From Polaribacter marinaquae (lineage in GTDB: Bacteria; Bacteroidota; Bacteroidia; Flavobacteriales; Flavobacteriaceae): DNA of 64,000 bases. Positions within the stretch are counted from its first letter, which is position 1. Each line of letters begins with the position of its first letter. The position numbers and the translations under genes are program-made. Below the pieces are notes generated by a model, which saw only the letters and a program-made list of their open reading frames with translations, ran no database searches and had not been told where the DNA came from. Positions 53,758 to 63,040 of the stretch are shown piece after piece. The stretch is from NCBI RefSeq assembly GCF_038019025.1, contig NZ_CP150496.1:2248001-2312000 (forward strand), given 5' to 3'.

Positions 53758-55012
53758 TATTGGAGAAGCTAAAAATATCAAAAATATAATATTTGTTGTT
53801 TTTGTAGTCTTTTGTATACAATTTACAGAACTAAAATTAGATGTAATAAAATTATCTGAACTACTACTGTTAATCTTAACTCCATTTCTTTATTTAAGAA
53901 AAACCATTAATAAATACAGTTTGTTGTTTTTAGGTTTATTTATTTTTTGGTTGGTTGCGACATTAATTCTTAATAATTTTAGAGATTTTTACTTATTGGA
54001 AAACGTTTCTATTTTAAAAAGACCTTATTTTATAACTATTGGTAGGTTTTTAGAATTATTATCTTGTGTAAATTTAGCTACACTTGTTTATCTATTTTTC
54101 AAAAATAAAAAGAGAGAAACAGCTTTAATTTATATTAAATATATTTTTAGATTTTGCTTGATTTTTACTATATACAATGTAATAACTTTTGGATTATTAA
54201 AGTTTAATATAATTGAAGAGAGTGTTTTATTATATTATGATCACGGTATTAGATTGAATGGTGGTTATGTAGAAGGGGGGCCTTATGGTTTAATGCTTAG
54301 TTTTACATTTATATTAACATTTCTGTTTAAAAGTAAATGGCATTTTATTAACAGAATGTTTCTAATATTGGTAATATTTTTTTTAGCAAGGTCTAAAGCA
54401 GGTTTGGTTTTAATTATAAGCTGGTATATTCTATTTTATTATAAGAGAATGTATGCAAAGCTAAAAGAATTAAATATTGTAATTATATTAATTGGAGGCT
54501 TATTAATATCAATAGTTATTGCTAAATTAGGAAAAGATTATATTGATGATATTGTAAATGTTAGGAGAGAAATGAAAGAGAGGTCAAGAGATGTAAATCT
54601 TGTAATGGGAAGAATTGCCGGATTATTTATATTTCCAAAGATGGTTGTAGAAAATCCTATACTTGGTATAGGCTTGGGTAACTATCCAATTATTAGAAAC
54701 AATCCTAAATACTTGGGTTTTGTACCTAAAAGTCCAAAAGGTAAAACGGATGCTCATGGTTATGGTGGTTTAGTACAGTTGTTGGTCGACGGAGGAATTG
54801 TAATGTTGTTTCTATTTTTATGGATAATCTATAGTTTATTTAAAAACCTTAGAAACAATCAAAGAGAACTAGAAAATTATTTAATAATATTTTTATTATT
54901 TTTTGTTTTTGGAGTTCAGATATACTTTCTTTACCCTTGGATTTTAATGGGTTTGTTAATGTCTATTGCTAATAAAAAAAATGAAGAAAAAAAAGATAGT
55001 TGTAGATGCTAG
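53747..55012 (+). CDS. O-antigen ligase/polymerase family protein, first copy
   Basis: A 421-residue polytopic protein with about 11-12 helices and one large periplasmic loop (about 255-340) containing NPILGIGLGNYPIIRNNPKY and KTDAHGYGGLVQLLVDGG. This pattern fits Wzy polymerases and WaaL ligases, which cannot be told apart by sequence alone. It overlaps both the flippase gene and the next glycosyltransferase gene (by 11 and 32 nt). A second protein of this family is coded at 56065. Confidence 0.8.
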   Translation: MKISIGEAKNIKNIIFVVFVVFCIQFTELKLDVIKLSELLLLILTPFLYLRKTINKYSLLFLGLFIFWLVATLILNNFRDFYLLENVSILKRPYFITIGRFLELLSCVNLATLVYLFFKNKKRETALIYIKYIFRFCLIFTIYNVITFGLLKFNIIEESVLLYYDHGIRLNGGYVEGGPYGLMLSFTFILTFLFKSKWHFINRMFLILVIFFLARSKAGLVLIISWYILFYYKRMYAKLKELNIVIILIGGLLISIVIAKLGKDYIDDIVNVRREMKERSRDVNLVMGRIAGLFIFPKMVVENPILGIGLGNYPIIRNNPKYLGFVPKSPKGKTDAHGYGGLVQLLVDGGIVMLFLFLWIIYSLFKNLRNNQRELENYLIIFLLFFVFGVQIYFLYPWILMGLLMSIANKKNEEKKDSCRC

Positions 55013-56060
55013 AATGATTAATGATTCTGGTATAGGAACTTATTTAAAAAATGTTATTCCTTATTTAATACCAAAATATGATTTGGTATTCTTGGGTACT
55101 CCAAAAGATTTACATAAATATGAAAATAAATTAAGAAACAATATAGTTGAGTTTACTGCTAACATTTATTCTTTCGCAGAACAAATTTATTTGCCTCTTA
55201 TTATTCCTAAGTGTGATATCTTTTGGTCTCCACATATCAATGTGCCTTTATTTCCTATAAGAGCTAAAAAGCAAGTAACAACAATTCATGATATTAATCT
55301 CTTAGCCTTTAATAATAATTTTAGTATACTTAAAAAGATGTATGCTAAACTATTGTATAAAAATGCAGTAAAAAAAAGCCATCAAATAATTACTGTTTCT
55401 AATTTTTCAAAAAGTGAAATATTAAAATATTTAAAGGTGGATGAGGAAAGAATTAATGTAATTTATGGTGGCGTAAATAAACTTTTCTTTAAAAAAAGCA
55501 CTTTAAATTTCGAATTGCCAAAAAACTATCTATTATATGTGGGTAATGTAAAACCACATAAAAACTTAATTTCGTTACTAAAATCTTATAATAAATTACC
55601 TTTAAATATAAAAAAAGTATTTAGTTTGGTCGTTATTGGGAAGAAAGAAGGTTTTATAACTCCTGATAAAAAAGTCTTCAACTTTATTAATAAAAATAAC
55701 CTAATTAATAATGTTATATTTACAGGTTATGTAGAAGATCAATATTTACCGGATATTTATCAAAAAGCCAAAATGTTTATTTTTCCATCTTTGTATGAAG
55801 GTTTTGGTTTACCTATTTTAGAGGCTATGGCTTCAAAAACTTTAGTTTTATCCTCTAATTTAACGAGTTTACCAGAGGTGTCTTTAGACAATGCTTTATA
55901 TTTTAACCCTTTAGATACAGAAGAATTAAAAGATTTAATTGTAAAAGAAATATATAGTGATAATAGTATTAAGATTGAATTAGCTTACAATCATTCTAAA
56001 AAATTTACATGGCAAAAATCTGCGGAAGAACACATAAATATTTTTGAAAAAGTAATTTAA
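54981..56060 (+). CDS. Glycosyltransferase, GT4/GT1 family, first
   Basis: A 359-residue GT-B enzyme without membrane helices. The start is KKKIVVDARMINDSGIGTYL and the acceptor-side segment TTIHDINLLAF follows. The donor-binding domain has YLLYVGNVKPHKNL and the signature SLYEGFGLPILEAMASKT near residue 275. The ATG at 54981 is chosen; a TTG five codons upstream lies deeper in the previous gene. The gene begins inside the 3' end of the first polymerase-like gene. Sugar and acceptor unknown. Confidence 0.87.
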   Translation: MKKKKIVVDARMINDSGIGTYLKNVIPYLIPKYDLVFLGTPKDLHKYENKLRNNIVEFTANIYSFAEQIYLPLIIPKCDIFWSPHINVPLFPIRAKKQVTTIHDINLLAFNNNFSILKKMYAKLLYKNAVKKSHQIITVSNFSKSEILKYLKVDEERINVIYGGVNKLFFKKSTLNFELPKNYLLYVGNVKPHKNLISLLKSYNKLPLNIKKVFSLVVIGKKEGFITPDKKVFNFINKNNLINNVIFTGYVEDQYLPDIYQKAKMFIFPSLYEGFGLPILEAMASKTLVLSSNLTSLPEVSLDNALYFNPLDTEELKDLIVKEIYSDNSIKIELAYNHSKKFTWQKSAEEHINIFEKVI

Positions 56061-56064
56061 TTAT

Positions 56065-57279
56065 ATGAAGACTTTTAGTTTAAAAAAAAATTCATTTTAT
56101 ATTTTAGTATTGATTTCTATGTTCCCTTTGCTCCCTAAGGCGGTAGAAAGTATATTAATGATATTATTTTTTTTAGTTTCGTTAATTATTTTTTTTAAAA
56201 ACAAAAAACACTGTTGTAAATCAAATGTATTTCAGGTGTTTAATTTGTCGTCTCTGTTCGTAATTTATCTCATATCTACATTGTACAGTGAAAATTTATC
56301 TGAAGCTTTTAATTTTATCCTCAGAGTAACTCCTATTTTTTTATTCGCATTAACTTTAGGAATTTTAAATCCAATCATTACAAAGAAAAAAAAGAAATTT
56401 TTATTAAACACGTATTTTTTTTCAGTTTTTACAGCTCTTTTGATAGTTCATACGCATTTAATTTTTAATGTTTCAGGAGAAATAACTTCGTGGGAATATA
56501 GAAATGCTTTTGAAGAATATACAAAAGTGCATGGTACCTACTTTTCTTTATGGACAGGTTTTGCAGTATTAATAATACTTAATAAAGTATGTAACCTAAA
56601 ATTTAATAAAAAAAACTTTATAATAATCTCACTATATTTAATAGTATTATCTTACTGTATTTATTGGCAATTTATAATTGCTGCGAGATTACCTTTATTT
56701 GTAACATTGCTTTTATCTTTTGTATTACTATTGAAACAATTAGAAAAGAGAATAGCTATCTATATTTTTTTTATGGCAATTACCCTAGCGTTAGTAATTG
56801 GTTTTGTCAATTTAAATACCATAAAAAATAAAATAGACTTTAAAATACCTCAAGGAAAATATGAATTGAAGCATAATGTAATGTCGAGTGAAGATATTAG
56901 AGCTGGTATATATTTTTGTTCCTATAAAATAATTAAACAATCAGTATTATATGGAATTGGCATAGGAGATGTTAATGACAATTTAAATAAATGTTATGAG
57001 AGTGAAATTGATAGTGATGTTTATCAAATTTTTCATTATAATTCACACAATCAGTACTTACAGATAATTTTAGCAAGTGGTCTCTTAGGGCTATTATTTT
57101 TTTTATACAATCTATTAATTTTGTTAAAATTGTCAATTAGAAATAAAGATAATTTGTTTTTTGCATTAAATATGTTTTTAATAATATGTTTTTTTACAGA
57201 AAATATTTTGAGTAGGCATGATGGCGTTATATTTTATAGTTTTTTTACTGCTATATTTTATTTTAATAAAGAGGTTTGA
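56065..57279 (+). CDS. O-antigen ligase/polymerase family protein, second copy
   Basis: A 404-residue polytopic protein with about 10-12 helices and a periplasmic loop holding GIGIGDVNDNLNKCYE and FHYNSHNQYLQIILASGLLG. The HNQYL motif is typical of the O-antigen ligase family. Together with the protein at 53747 the locus has two of these, perhaps one polymerase and one ligase. Its stop codon overlaps the start of the next glycosyltransferase gene (ATGA-type overlap at 57277-57281). Confidence 0.8.
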   Translation: MKTFSLKKNSFYILVLISMFPLLPKAVESILMILFFLVSLIIFFKNKKHCCKSNVFQVFNLSSLFVIYLISTLYSENLSEAFNFILRVTPIFLFALTLGILNPIITKKKKKFLLNTYFFSVFTALLIVHTHLIFNVSGEITSWEYRNAFEEYTKVHGTYFSLWTGFAVLIILNKVCNLKFNKKNFIIISLYLIVLSYCIYWQFIIAARLPLFVTLLLSFVLLLKQLEKRIAIYIFFMAITLALVIGFVNLNTIKNKIDFKIPQGKYELKHNVMSSEDIRAGIYFCSYKIIKQSVLYGIGIGDVNDNLNKCYESEIDSDVYQIFHYNSHNQYLQIILASGLLGLLFFLYNLLILLKLSIRNKDNLFFALNMFLIICFFTENILSRHDGVIFYSFFTAIFYFNKEV

Positions 57280-58382
57280 TGAAAGTAGCTATTGTACATT
57301 ATTGGTTTATAACTAGAAGAGGGGGAGAGAAAGTTGTTGAATCTTTGTTAAAGCTATATCCTGATGCAGATATTTATACACTTTTTTATGATAAAAATAA
57401 ATATGGAGATTACTTAAAAAATCATAAAGTTTATACATCTAAACTAAATTTTCCTTTATTAAGAAAACATTATCAAAAATTATTTCCTCTTTATCCATTT
57501 GCTGTGAAATCTTTAAAATTGAAGCAGGATTATGATCTAATTATTTCATCAGAATCTGGGCCAGCAAAAGGCATCTCAATTAAAAATAAAACTAATCATA
57601 TTTGTTATATTCACAGTCCAATGCGATACTGTTGGGGCTTTACAAATGAATACCTGGCAGCTATAAACCCTGTCTTGAGACCTTTAGCAAAATTCTTTTT
57701 TAGAAAACTTAAGAATTGGGATATAAAAACAGTGAATAATGTTGATTTATACATAGCGAATTCTAATAATGTAGCAGATAGAGTAAAAAAATATTATGGT
57801 AAAGTGGCAGAGGTTGTTTATCCACCAATTGAAACTAAATTATTTGAAAAATCATTAATTCAAGATGTTGAAAAAACTCATTATTTAAGTTTTGGTGCTT
57901 TAACACCTTATAAAAAAATAGATTTATTAGTAGATACTTTTAATATTAGCGGAGATAAATTAATTATTATAGGTAATGGTTCTGAAAAAGAAAACTTAGT
58001 AAAAAAAGCTAAACCTAATATAGAGTTTAAAGGGTTTTTAGAGGATGATAAACTAGAAAAATATATATCGACTTCCAAAGCATTACTTTTTCCTGGTGAA
58101 GAGGATTTTGGTATGATACCATTAGAAGTTATGTCTTACGGTATACCAGTTATTGCTTTAAAAAAAGGTGGTGCCTTAGAAACTGTTATAGAAAATAAAG
58201 AAGATTACTCTCAATCATCCGGTGTATTCTTTGAAGAACAATCAATAACTTCATTGCAAGAAGCTATTTTAAATTTTAAAAGCGTACAGTATGAATTTGA
58301 CCCTTTATGGATTAGGAAGCATGCAGAGGGTTTTGAAGAGAGTAGGTTTTTGTATAATTTTAAGAATACAATAAAAAAATAA
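57279..58382 (+). CDS. Glycosyltransferase, GT4 family, second
   Basis: A 367-residue GT-B enzyme. The start is MKVAIVHYWFITRRGGEKVV, the mid-region CYIHSPMRYCWGF is typical of WbaZ-like mannosyl- or rhamnosyl-transferases, and the donor motif FPGEEDFGMIPLEVMSYG lies near residue 265. The ATG at 57279 overlaps the stop of the previous gene; the TTG codon just before it was not chosen. It transfers a sugar to the lipid-linked unit; specificity not determined. Confidence 0.87.
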   Translation: MKVAIVHYWFITRRGGEKVVESLLKLYPDADIYTLFYDKNKYGDYLKNHKVYTSKLNFPLLRKHYQKLFPLYPFAVKSLKLKQDYDLIISSESGPAKGISIKNKTNHICYIHSPMRYCWGFTNEYLAAINPVLRPLAKFFFRKLKNWDIKTVNNVDLYIANSNNVADRVKKYYGKVAEVVYPPIETKLFEKSLIQDVEKTHYLSFGALTPYKKIDLLVDTFNISGDKLIIIGNGSEKENLVKKAKPNIEFKGFLEDDKLEKYISTSKALLFPGEEDFGMIPLEVMSYGIPVIALKKGGALETVIENKEDYSQSSGVFFEEQSITSLQEAILNFKSVQYEFDPLWIRKHAEGFEESRFLYNFKNTIKK

Positions 58383-58385
58383 AGA

Positions 58386-59741
58386 ATGAAAAAGAGATTT
58401 TCATATTTAATAAGACCTTTGCAAGTTTTAATAGATGTCATAATTATTAATTTAATTGTATATCTAATTTATGATAAAGAGTTTCTAAATTTTTCTTTCT
58501 TATCTTATATAACCCTGTTTTGGTTAGCATCTAGTTATTCTTTTGGTTTTTATAAGGTTTACCGTTATACAAGTTACTTACGTGTAATTACACTTTTGGG
58601 TAAACAAATTTTATTTTTTGCATTAGGTTATTTTGCTTATTTCGGTATATTTAGAGAAGGAGATGTTGTTAATAATCAGTTTGTAATTTTAATGTCAATA
58701 ATGATAGCTATATCAATCATAAAAATTTTATGGTCGTTTGCACTTAAAAAATACAGATCTTTAGGTAATAATTTTAGAACGACAGTTGTATTAGGTTTCG
58801 ATGAATCTTCAAAAAATATTATTAAGTTATTTAAAAGTAAAGCGAATTTAGGGTACAAATTCTTAGGATTCTTTTCCGATAAAAATTATAAGAATAGTGA
58901 ATACTTGGGGAAATTAGAATCTGTTTATGACTTTACCAAAAAAAATATGGTAGATGAAATTTACTGTTCACTTTCTTCATTAACCGATAGTCAAATAAAA
59001 GAAGTAAATAAGTTTGCTTTAGAGAAAGAAATTGATTTAAAATTAATTCCTAATGCTACAGAATTGTATAGTAAAAATCAAACGATACATTACTATGACG
59101 ATGATTTGATGGTTTTAAATGTTAATAAATTACCATTTGAGTTTACGGGTAACTTCTATATTAAAAGGGTGTTTGATATTGTGTTCTCTTTTTTTGTTTG
59201 TGTAACTGTTTTATCTTGGTTAATACCTATTTTATGGATTTTAGTAAAGTTAGAATCTAAAGGTCCTTTAATTTTTAAACAAGGTAGAGAAGGTATAAAT
59301 GGAGAAGAATTTATTTGTTATAAATTTAGATCTATGAAACTTAATAAGATTGCAGATAAAGTACACGCTACAAAAGGAGACGCAAGAGTTACAAAAATTG
59401 GTGCCTTTCTAAGAAAAACTAGTTTAGATGAATTGCCTCAATTTATCAATGTTCTTTTTGGTGATATGAGCGTTGTTGGCCCACGACCGCACTTAGAAAG
59501 TTTGTCATTAGAATATCAAAAAGAGGTAGACGATTACTTAAAAAGACATATTGTAAAACCTGGTATTACAGGTTTAGCGCAAATAAGTGGTTATAGAGGT
59601 GAAATTAAGAAAAAGTCTGATATTAAAAATAGAGTGCGTTTAGATATTTTTTATATCGAAAATTGGTCTTTCTTTTTAGATATAAAGATTATAATACAAA
59701 CTGTTTTAAATGTATTTAAAGGAGAAGAGAAAGCATATTAA
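58386..59741 (+). CDS. Undecaprenyl-phosphate sugar phosphotransferase (WcaJ/WbaP type)
   Basis: A 451-residue initiating transferase. The N-terminal half has about four to five helices (to about 125), followed by a nucleotide-binding-like domain (about 130-240). The C-terminal catalytic bacterial sugar transferase domain has KRVFDIVFSFFV, GREGINGEEFICYKFRSM, KTSLDELPQFINVLFGDMS and VVGPRPH. It adds the first sugar phosphate to undecaprenyl phosphate, starting repeat-unit synthesis. Its stop overlaps the start of the GT2 gene (TAATG). Confidence 0.92.
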   Translation: MKKRFSYLIRPLQVLIDVIIINLIVYLIYDKEFLNFSFLSYITLFWLASSYSFGFYKVYRYTSYLRVITLLGKQILFFALGYFAYFGIFREGDVVNNQFVILMSIMIAISIIKILWSFALKKYRSLGNNFRTTVVLGFDESSKNIIKLFKSKANLGYKFLGFFSDKNYKNSEYLGKLESVYDFTKKNMVDEIYCSLSSLTDSQIKEVNKFALEKEIDLKLIPNATELYSKNQTIHYYDDDLMVLNVNKLPFEFTGNFYIKRVFDIVFSFFVCVTVLSWLIPILWILVKLESKGPLIFKQGREGINGEEFICYKFRSMKLNKIADKVHATKGDARVTKIGAFLRKTSLDELPQFINVLFGDMSVVGPRPHLESLSLEYQKEVDDYLKRHIVKPGITGLAQISGYRGEIKKKSDIKNRVRLDIFYIENWSFFLDIKIIIQTVLNVFKGEEKAY

Positions 59742-60493
59742 TGAAACCAAGATTCAAAATAACCGCTACTATTGTACTTTATAAAGACAATTTGAATATT
59801 TTAGAGCAAACAATTAAAAGTTTTTTAGAGACTAATGTTTCTAAAAAACTTTTTTTAGTAGATAACAATTCTACAGATACTTTAAAATCTAAATTTAACC
59901 ATGCAGATATAGAATACATTTTTGTAGGTAAAAATATTGGTTTTGGTAAGGCTCATAATTTGGTTTTAGATAAAGTTGCCTCAGATTTTCATTTAATTTT
60001 AAATCCAGATATTCAGTTTTCTAGATTGGTTTTACCAAACTTAATTAATGTTTTAGATCATCAAAAAGATGTTTCATTTATAAGTCCTAGAGTGGTGTAC
60101 CCAAATAAAGAAAATCAATTTATTTGCAGAAAAAACCCAACGCCTTTCGATTTAATTAATAGAAGATTAAATCTCTCTAAACAAAAGATTTTCGAAAACG
60201 AATATAGAAGTAAAAGTTTGTTAGAACCTTTTTTTCCTGAATTTATACACGGCTGTTTCATGCTTTTTAAAACAAAGGAATTTGTAAATTTAAATGGTTT
60301 TGATGAGCGTTATTTCTTGTATATGGAAGATGCAGATATTTGCAGAAAAGTATATCAATCTGGTAAGAAAATATATTATTATCCAAAAGAAATTATAAAG
60401 CACACGCACCAAAAAGGTTCTTCAAAAAAGGCGAAACTATTTTTTTATCATCTTTCTTCTGCAATAAAGTATTTTTTAAAGTGGGGAATTTAG
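59741..60493 (+). CDS. Glycosyltransferase, GT2 family (rhamnosyltransferase-like)
   Basis: A 250-residue GT-A enzyme with the GT2 nucleotide-binding core: TATIVLYKDNLNIL, VDNNSTD, GFGKAHNL and the DxD-like NPDIQ. GCFMLFKTKEF and the acidic catalytic motif MEDADICRKVY lie later. The arrangement is close to WbbL-type rhamnosyltransferases, in line with the dTDP-sugar genes upstream, but donor identity is inferred. It ends the polysaccharide run. Confidence 0.88.
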   Translation: MKPRFKITATIVLYKDNLNILEQTIKSFLETNVSKKLFLVDNNSTDTLKSKFNHADIEYIFVGKNIGFGKAHNLVLDKVASDFHLILNPDIQFSRLVLPNLINVLDHQKDVSFISPRVVYPNKENQFICRKNPTPFDLINRRLNLSKQKIFENEYRSKSLLEPFFPEFIHGCFMLFKTKEFVNLNGFDERYFLYMEDADICRKVYQSGKKIYYYPKEIIKHTHQKGSSKKAKLFFYHLSSAIKYFLKWGI

Positions 60494-60512
60494 TTTCGTC
60501 AAGAAATTAAAA

Positions 60513-60520
60513 TATATTTG
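60513..60520 (+). promoter_or_regulatory. Possible -7 box of purD
   Basis: TATATTTG matches TAnnTTTG and lies 23 nt before the ATG at 60544. The -33 position lacks a clear TTG. The leader is the A/C-rich CAACAACAACACAACAAACA type common in this phylum. Confidence 0.48.
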
Positions 60521-60543
60521 CAATAACAACAACACAACAAACA

Positions 60544-61818
60544 ATGAATATTCTTATTTTAGGTTCTGGAGGAAGAGAACACGCTTTTGCATTAAAATTA
60601 TCTGAAAGCAAAAAAATTAATCAACTTTTTGTAGCACCAGGTAATGCTGGTACAGATAAAATTGCGACCAATTTAAATATTGGAGTTTCAGATTTTGAAG
60701 CTATTAAAACTGCAGTTTTAGAAAATAATGTAGAAATGGTAGTTGTTGGTCCAGAAGTTCCTTTGGTAGAAGGAGTTCATGATTTCTTTTTAGCAGACGC
60801 AGATCTAAAAAATATACCTATAATTGGTCCTAAAAAAGACGGTGCTTTATTAGAGGGTAGTAAAGATTTCTCAAAGCAATTCATGCAAAAGCATGGTGTG
60901 CCAACTGCTAAATATCAATCGTTTACAAAAAGTAATTTAGAAGAAGGTTTTGCATTTTTAGATACATTACAACCGCCATTTGTTTTAAAAGCAGACGGTT
61001 TAGCTGCAGGTAAAGGTGTTTTAATTTTGAATTCTTTAGAAGAAGCGAAAACAGAATTAGAAAATATGGTTTCTAATCAAAAATTTGGCGAAGCTTCTAC
61101 AACAGTGGTAATCGAAGAATTTTTAAAAGGAATAGAATTGTCTGTTTTTGTTTTAACAGACGGTAAAAGCTATAAAATCTTGCCTTCAGCAAAAGATTAC
61201 AAGCGTATTGGCGAAGGTGACACTGGTTTAAATACTGGCGGAATGGGAGCAATCTCTCCAGTACCTTTTGCAGATGAAGCTTTTTTAAATAAAGTAGAAG
61301 AATTGGTGGTAAAGCCTACAATTAATGGTTTACAAAAAGACGGCATCGATTATAGAGGTTTTATCTTTATTGGTTTAATGAATGATAACGGAAACCCTTC
61401 TGTAGTAGAATATAACGTAAGAATGGGAGATCCAGAAACAGAAGTTGTTTTACCAAGAATAGAATCAGATTTGTTAGAATTATTCGAAGGTGTTGCACAT
61501 CAAAATTTAAACGAAAAATCTTTTTCTGTAACTTCTAAAACTGCAACAACAGTAATGTTGGTTTCTGGCGGATACCCAGAAGCATATGAAAAAAACAAAG
61601 AAATTACAGGTTTCGAAAATGTAAAAGATTCTATAACATTTCATGCCGGTACAACAATTAAAAACGGTAAAGTTGTAACTAGCGGAGGTAGAGTTATGGC
61701 GGTAACTTCTTTTGGCGATACGATAGAGCAAGCGTTAGAAAAAAGTTACCAAAGTATCGATAAAATTAATTTCGATAAAATGAACTACAGAAAAGATATT
61801 GGTTTCGATTTAGTATAA
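60544..61818 (+). CDS. purD: Phosphoribosylamine-glycine ligase
   Basis: A 424-residue ATP-grasp enzyme of purine synthesis that joins phosphoribosylamine and glycine. The N-terminal LGSGGREHAFALKL is at 6-19, the ATP-binding KADGLAAGKGV follows, then GLNTGGMGAISPVPF and YNVRMGDPETEVVLPRI. All domains are intact. It is transcribed on its own after the polysaccharide locus, with a -7 box upstream and a hairpin repeat directly downstream. Confidence 0.96.
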   Translation: MNILILGSGGREHAFALKLSESKKINQLFVAPGNAGTDKIATNLNIGVSDFEAIKTAVLENNVEMVVVGPEVPLVEGVHDFFLADADLKNIPIIGPKKDGALLEGSKDFSKQFMQKHGVPTAKYQSFTKSNLEEGFAFLDTLQPPFVLKADGLAAGKGVLILNSLEEAKTELENMVSNQKFGEASTTVVIEEFLKGIELSVFVLTDGKSYKILPSAKDYKRIGEGDTGLNTGGMGAISPVPFADEAFLNKVEELVVKPTINGLQKDGIDYRGFIFIGLMNDNGNPSVVEYNVRMGDPETEVVLPRIESDLLELFEGVAHQNLNEKSFSVTSKTATTVMLVSGGYPEAYEKNKEITGFENVKDSITFHAGTTIKNGKVVTSGGRVMAVTSFGDTIEQALEKSYQSIDKINFDKMNYRKDIGFDLV

Positions 61819-61830
61819 TTTTTTTTATTT

Positions 61831-61904
61831 GGGCGTTTTAACAGGCTTTCCATTATATCTTTTTTCAGAAAAAGAAAAAAGGATGCCATTACAATCCTTA
61901 ACGC
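61831..61904 (-). repeat. Dispersed hairpin repeat downstream of purD (element C)
   Basis: A 74-nt element, reverse orientation relative to element B. On the minus strand it starts GCGTTAAGGATTGTAATGG, has a T-run hairpin (CTTTTT-type stem, TTTTTTC..GAAAAAAG) and ends AATGGAAAGCCTGTTAAAACG plus CCC. The two arms match element B nearly base for base (GCGTTAAGGAT.G.AATGG; AATGGA.AGCCTGTTAAAACGCCC in parts), while the hairpin differs. It may serve as the purD terminator, having a T run on the plus strand side as well. Confidence 0.82.
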
Positions 61905-61981
61905 AACCTTTTTGCTGTAAATACTATTTTCCTAAACTTAGTTATTATTTAAAAATTTGGTAGCTTTAAACTTTAAATAAA

Positions 61982-63040
61982 ATGTCTACTACCAAAAATA
62001 AAATAATAATAGCGCCATTAAACTGGGGTTTAGGTCATGCAACTCGTTGTGTGCCCATTATAAACGCATTGTTAGAAAATAATTATCAACCAATAATTGC
62101 GTCAGACGGAAGTTCTTTAGAGTTTTTAAAAAAAGAATTTTCTAATTTAGAATTTTTAGAACTTCCGTCTTACAATATTTCTTACCACAAAAATTTAAAG
62201 CTTACATTACTTTTACAAATCCCTAGAATTTTAGCAACAGTTAAAAAAGAACAAGAAGTCATTAATAATTTTATTAACGCTAATAAGGATGTTATTGGTG
62301 TAATTTCAGACAATAGATTTGGTGTAAGAAGTAAGGTTGTTCCTTCTATCTATATAACACATCAAGTAAATGTTTTATCTGGTTTTACAACTGTTCTAAC
62401 CAGTAAAGTTCATCAGAAAATAATAAATAAGTTTGATCAATGTTGGATTCCTGATCATAAAAATGGGGAACTTTCTGGACGTTTATCAAAAATAGAAAAC
62501 TCTAAATATAAATTTATTGGTGCCTTAAGCAGGTTTTCTAAAACTACAATTAAAGATAGTAAAGTTGATGTTTTGGTTGTGCTCTCTGGTGTAGAACCTA
62601 ATAGAACATTATTAGAACATAAATTGATATCAGAATTTAAAAATGATGCTAGAAATATTGTTTTTGTTTTAGGGAAAGTAGAAAATGATCAAAAAAAATG
62701 GACAAGCAATAATTCCGTTTTCTATAATTTTTTATTGTCTAAAGAGTTAGAGCAAAAAATTAATGAAGCAGAAATAGTTATATGTAGATCAGGATATTCA
62801 TCAATATTAGATTTGTATACCTTAGAAAAAAAAGTGTTTTTTATACCTACTAAAAATCAACCAGAGCAAGAATATCTTGCTAAATATTTAGAACAAAAAG
62901 GTATTGCTCCGTTTGCTAATTTAGAAGATTTTAATAAAAAAATGCTGAATAATTTGAGTGATTACACAGGTTTTAAATCTAAAAAATCAATTTTAAGTAG
63001 TAGTTTATTTAGCCTTTTCCATGGTAAAAGAAAACTCTGA
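61982..63040 (+). CDS. MurG-like glycosyltransferase (GT28-type), unknown substrate
   Basis: A 352-residue GT-B protein. The glycine-rich acceptor loop is APLNWGLGHATRCVPIINAL, a typical UDP-sugar transferase start. The C-terminal donor half has DVLVVLSGVEPNRTLLE and ICRSGYSSILDLYTLEKKVFFIPTKNQPEQEYLAKYLEQ (split here: ICRSGYSSILDL, then PTKNQPEQEYLA), the nucleotide-sugar binding part of GT28. It is not MurG itself. The acceptor could be a lipid or a surface glycan. Its last 36 nt overlap the 3' end of the convergent histidine kinase gene. Confidence 0.78.
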   Translation: MSTTKNKIIIAPLNWGLGHATRCVPIINALLENNYQPIIASDGSSLEFLKKEFSNLEFLELPSYNISYHKNLKLTLLLQIPRILATVKKEQEVINNFINANKDVIGVISDNRFGVRSKVVPSIYITHQVNVLSGFTTVLTSKVHQKIINKFDQCWIPDHKNGELSGRLSKIENSKYKFIGALSRFSKTTIKDSKVDVLVVLSGVEPNRTLLEHKLISEFKNDARNIVFVLGKVENDQKKWTSNNSVFYNFLLSKELEQKINEAEIVICRSGYSSILDLYTLEKKVFFIPTKNQPEQEYLAKYLEQKGIAPFANLEDFNKKMLNNLSDYTGFKSKKSILSSSLFSLFHGKRKL

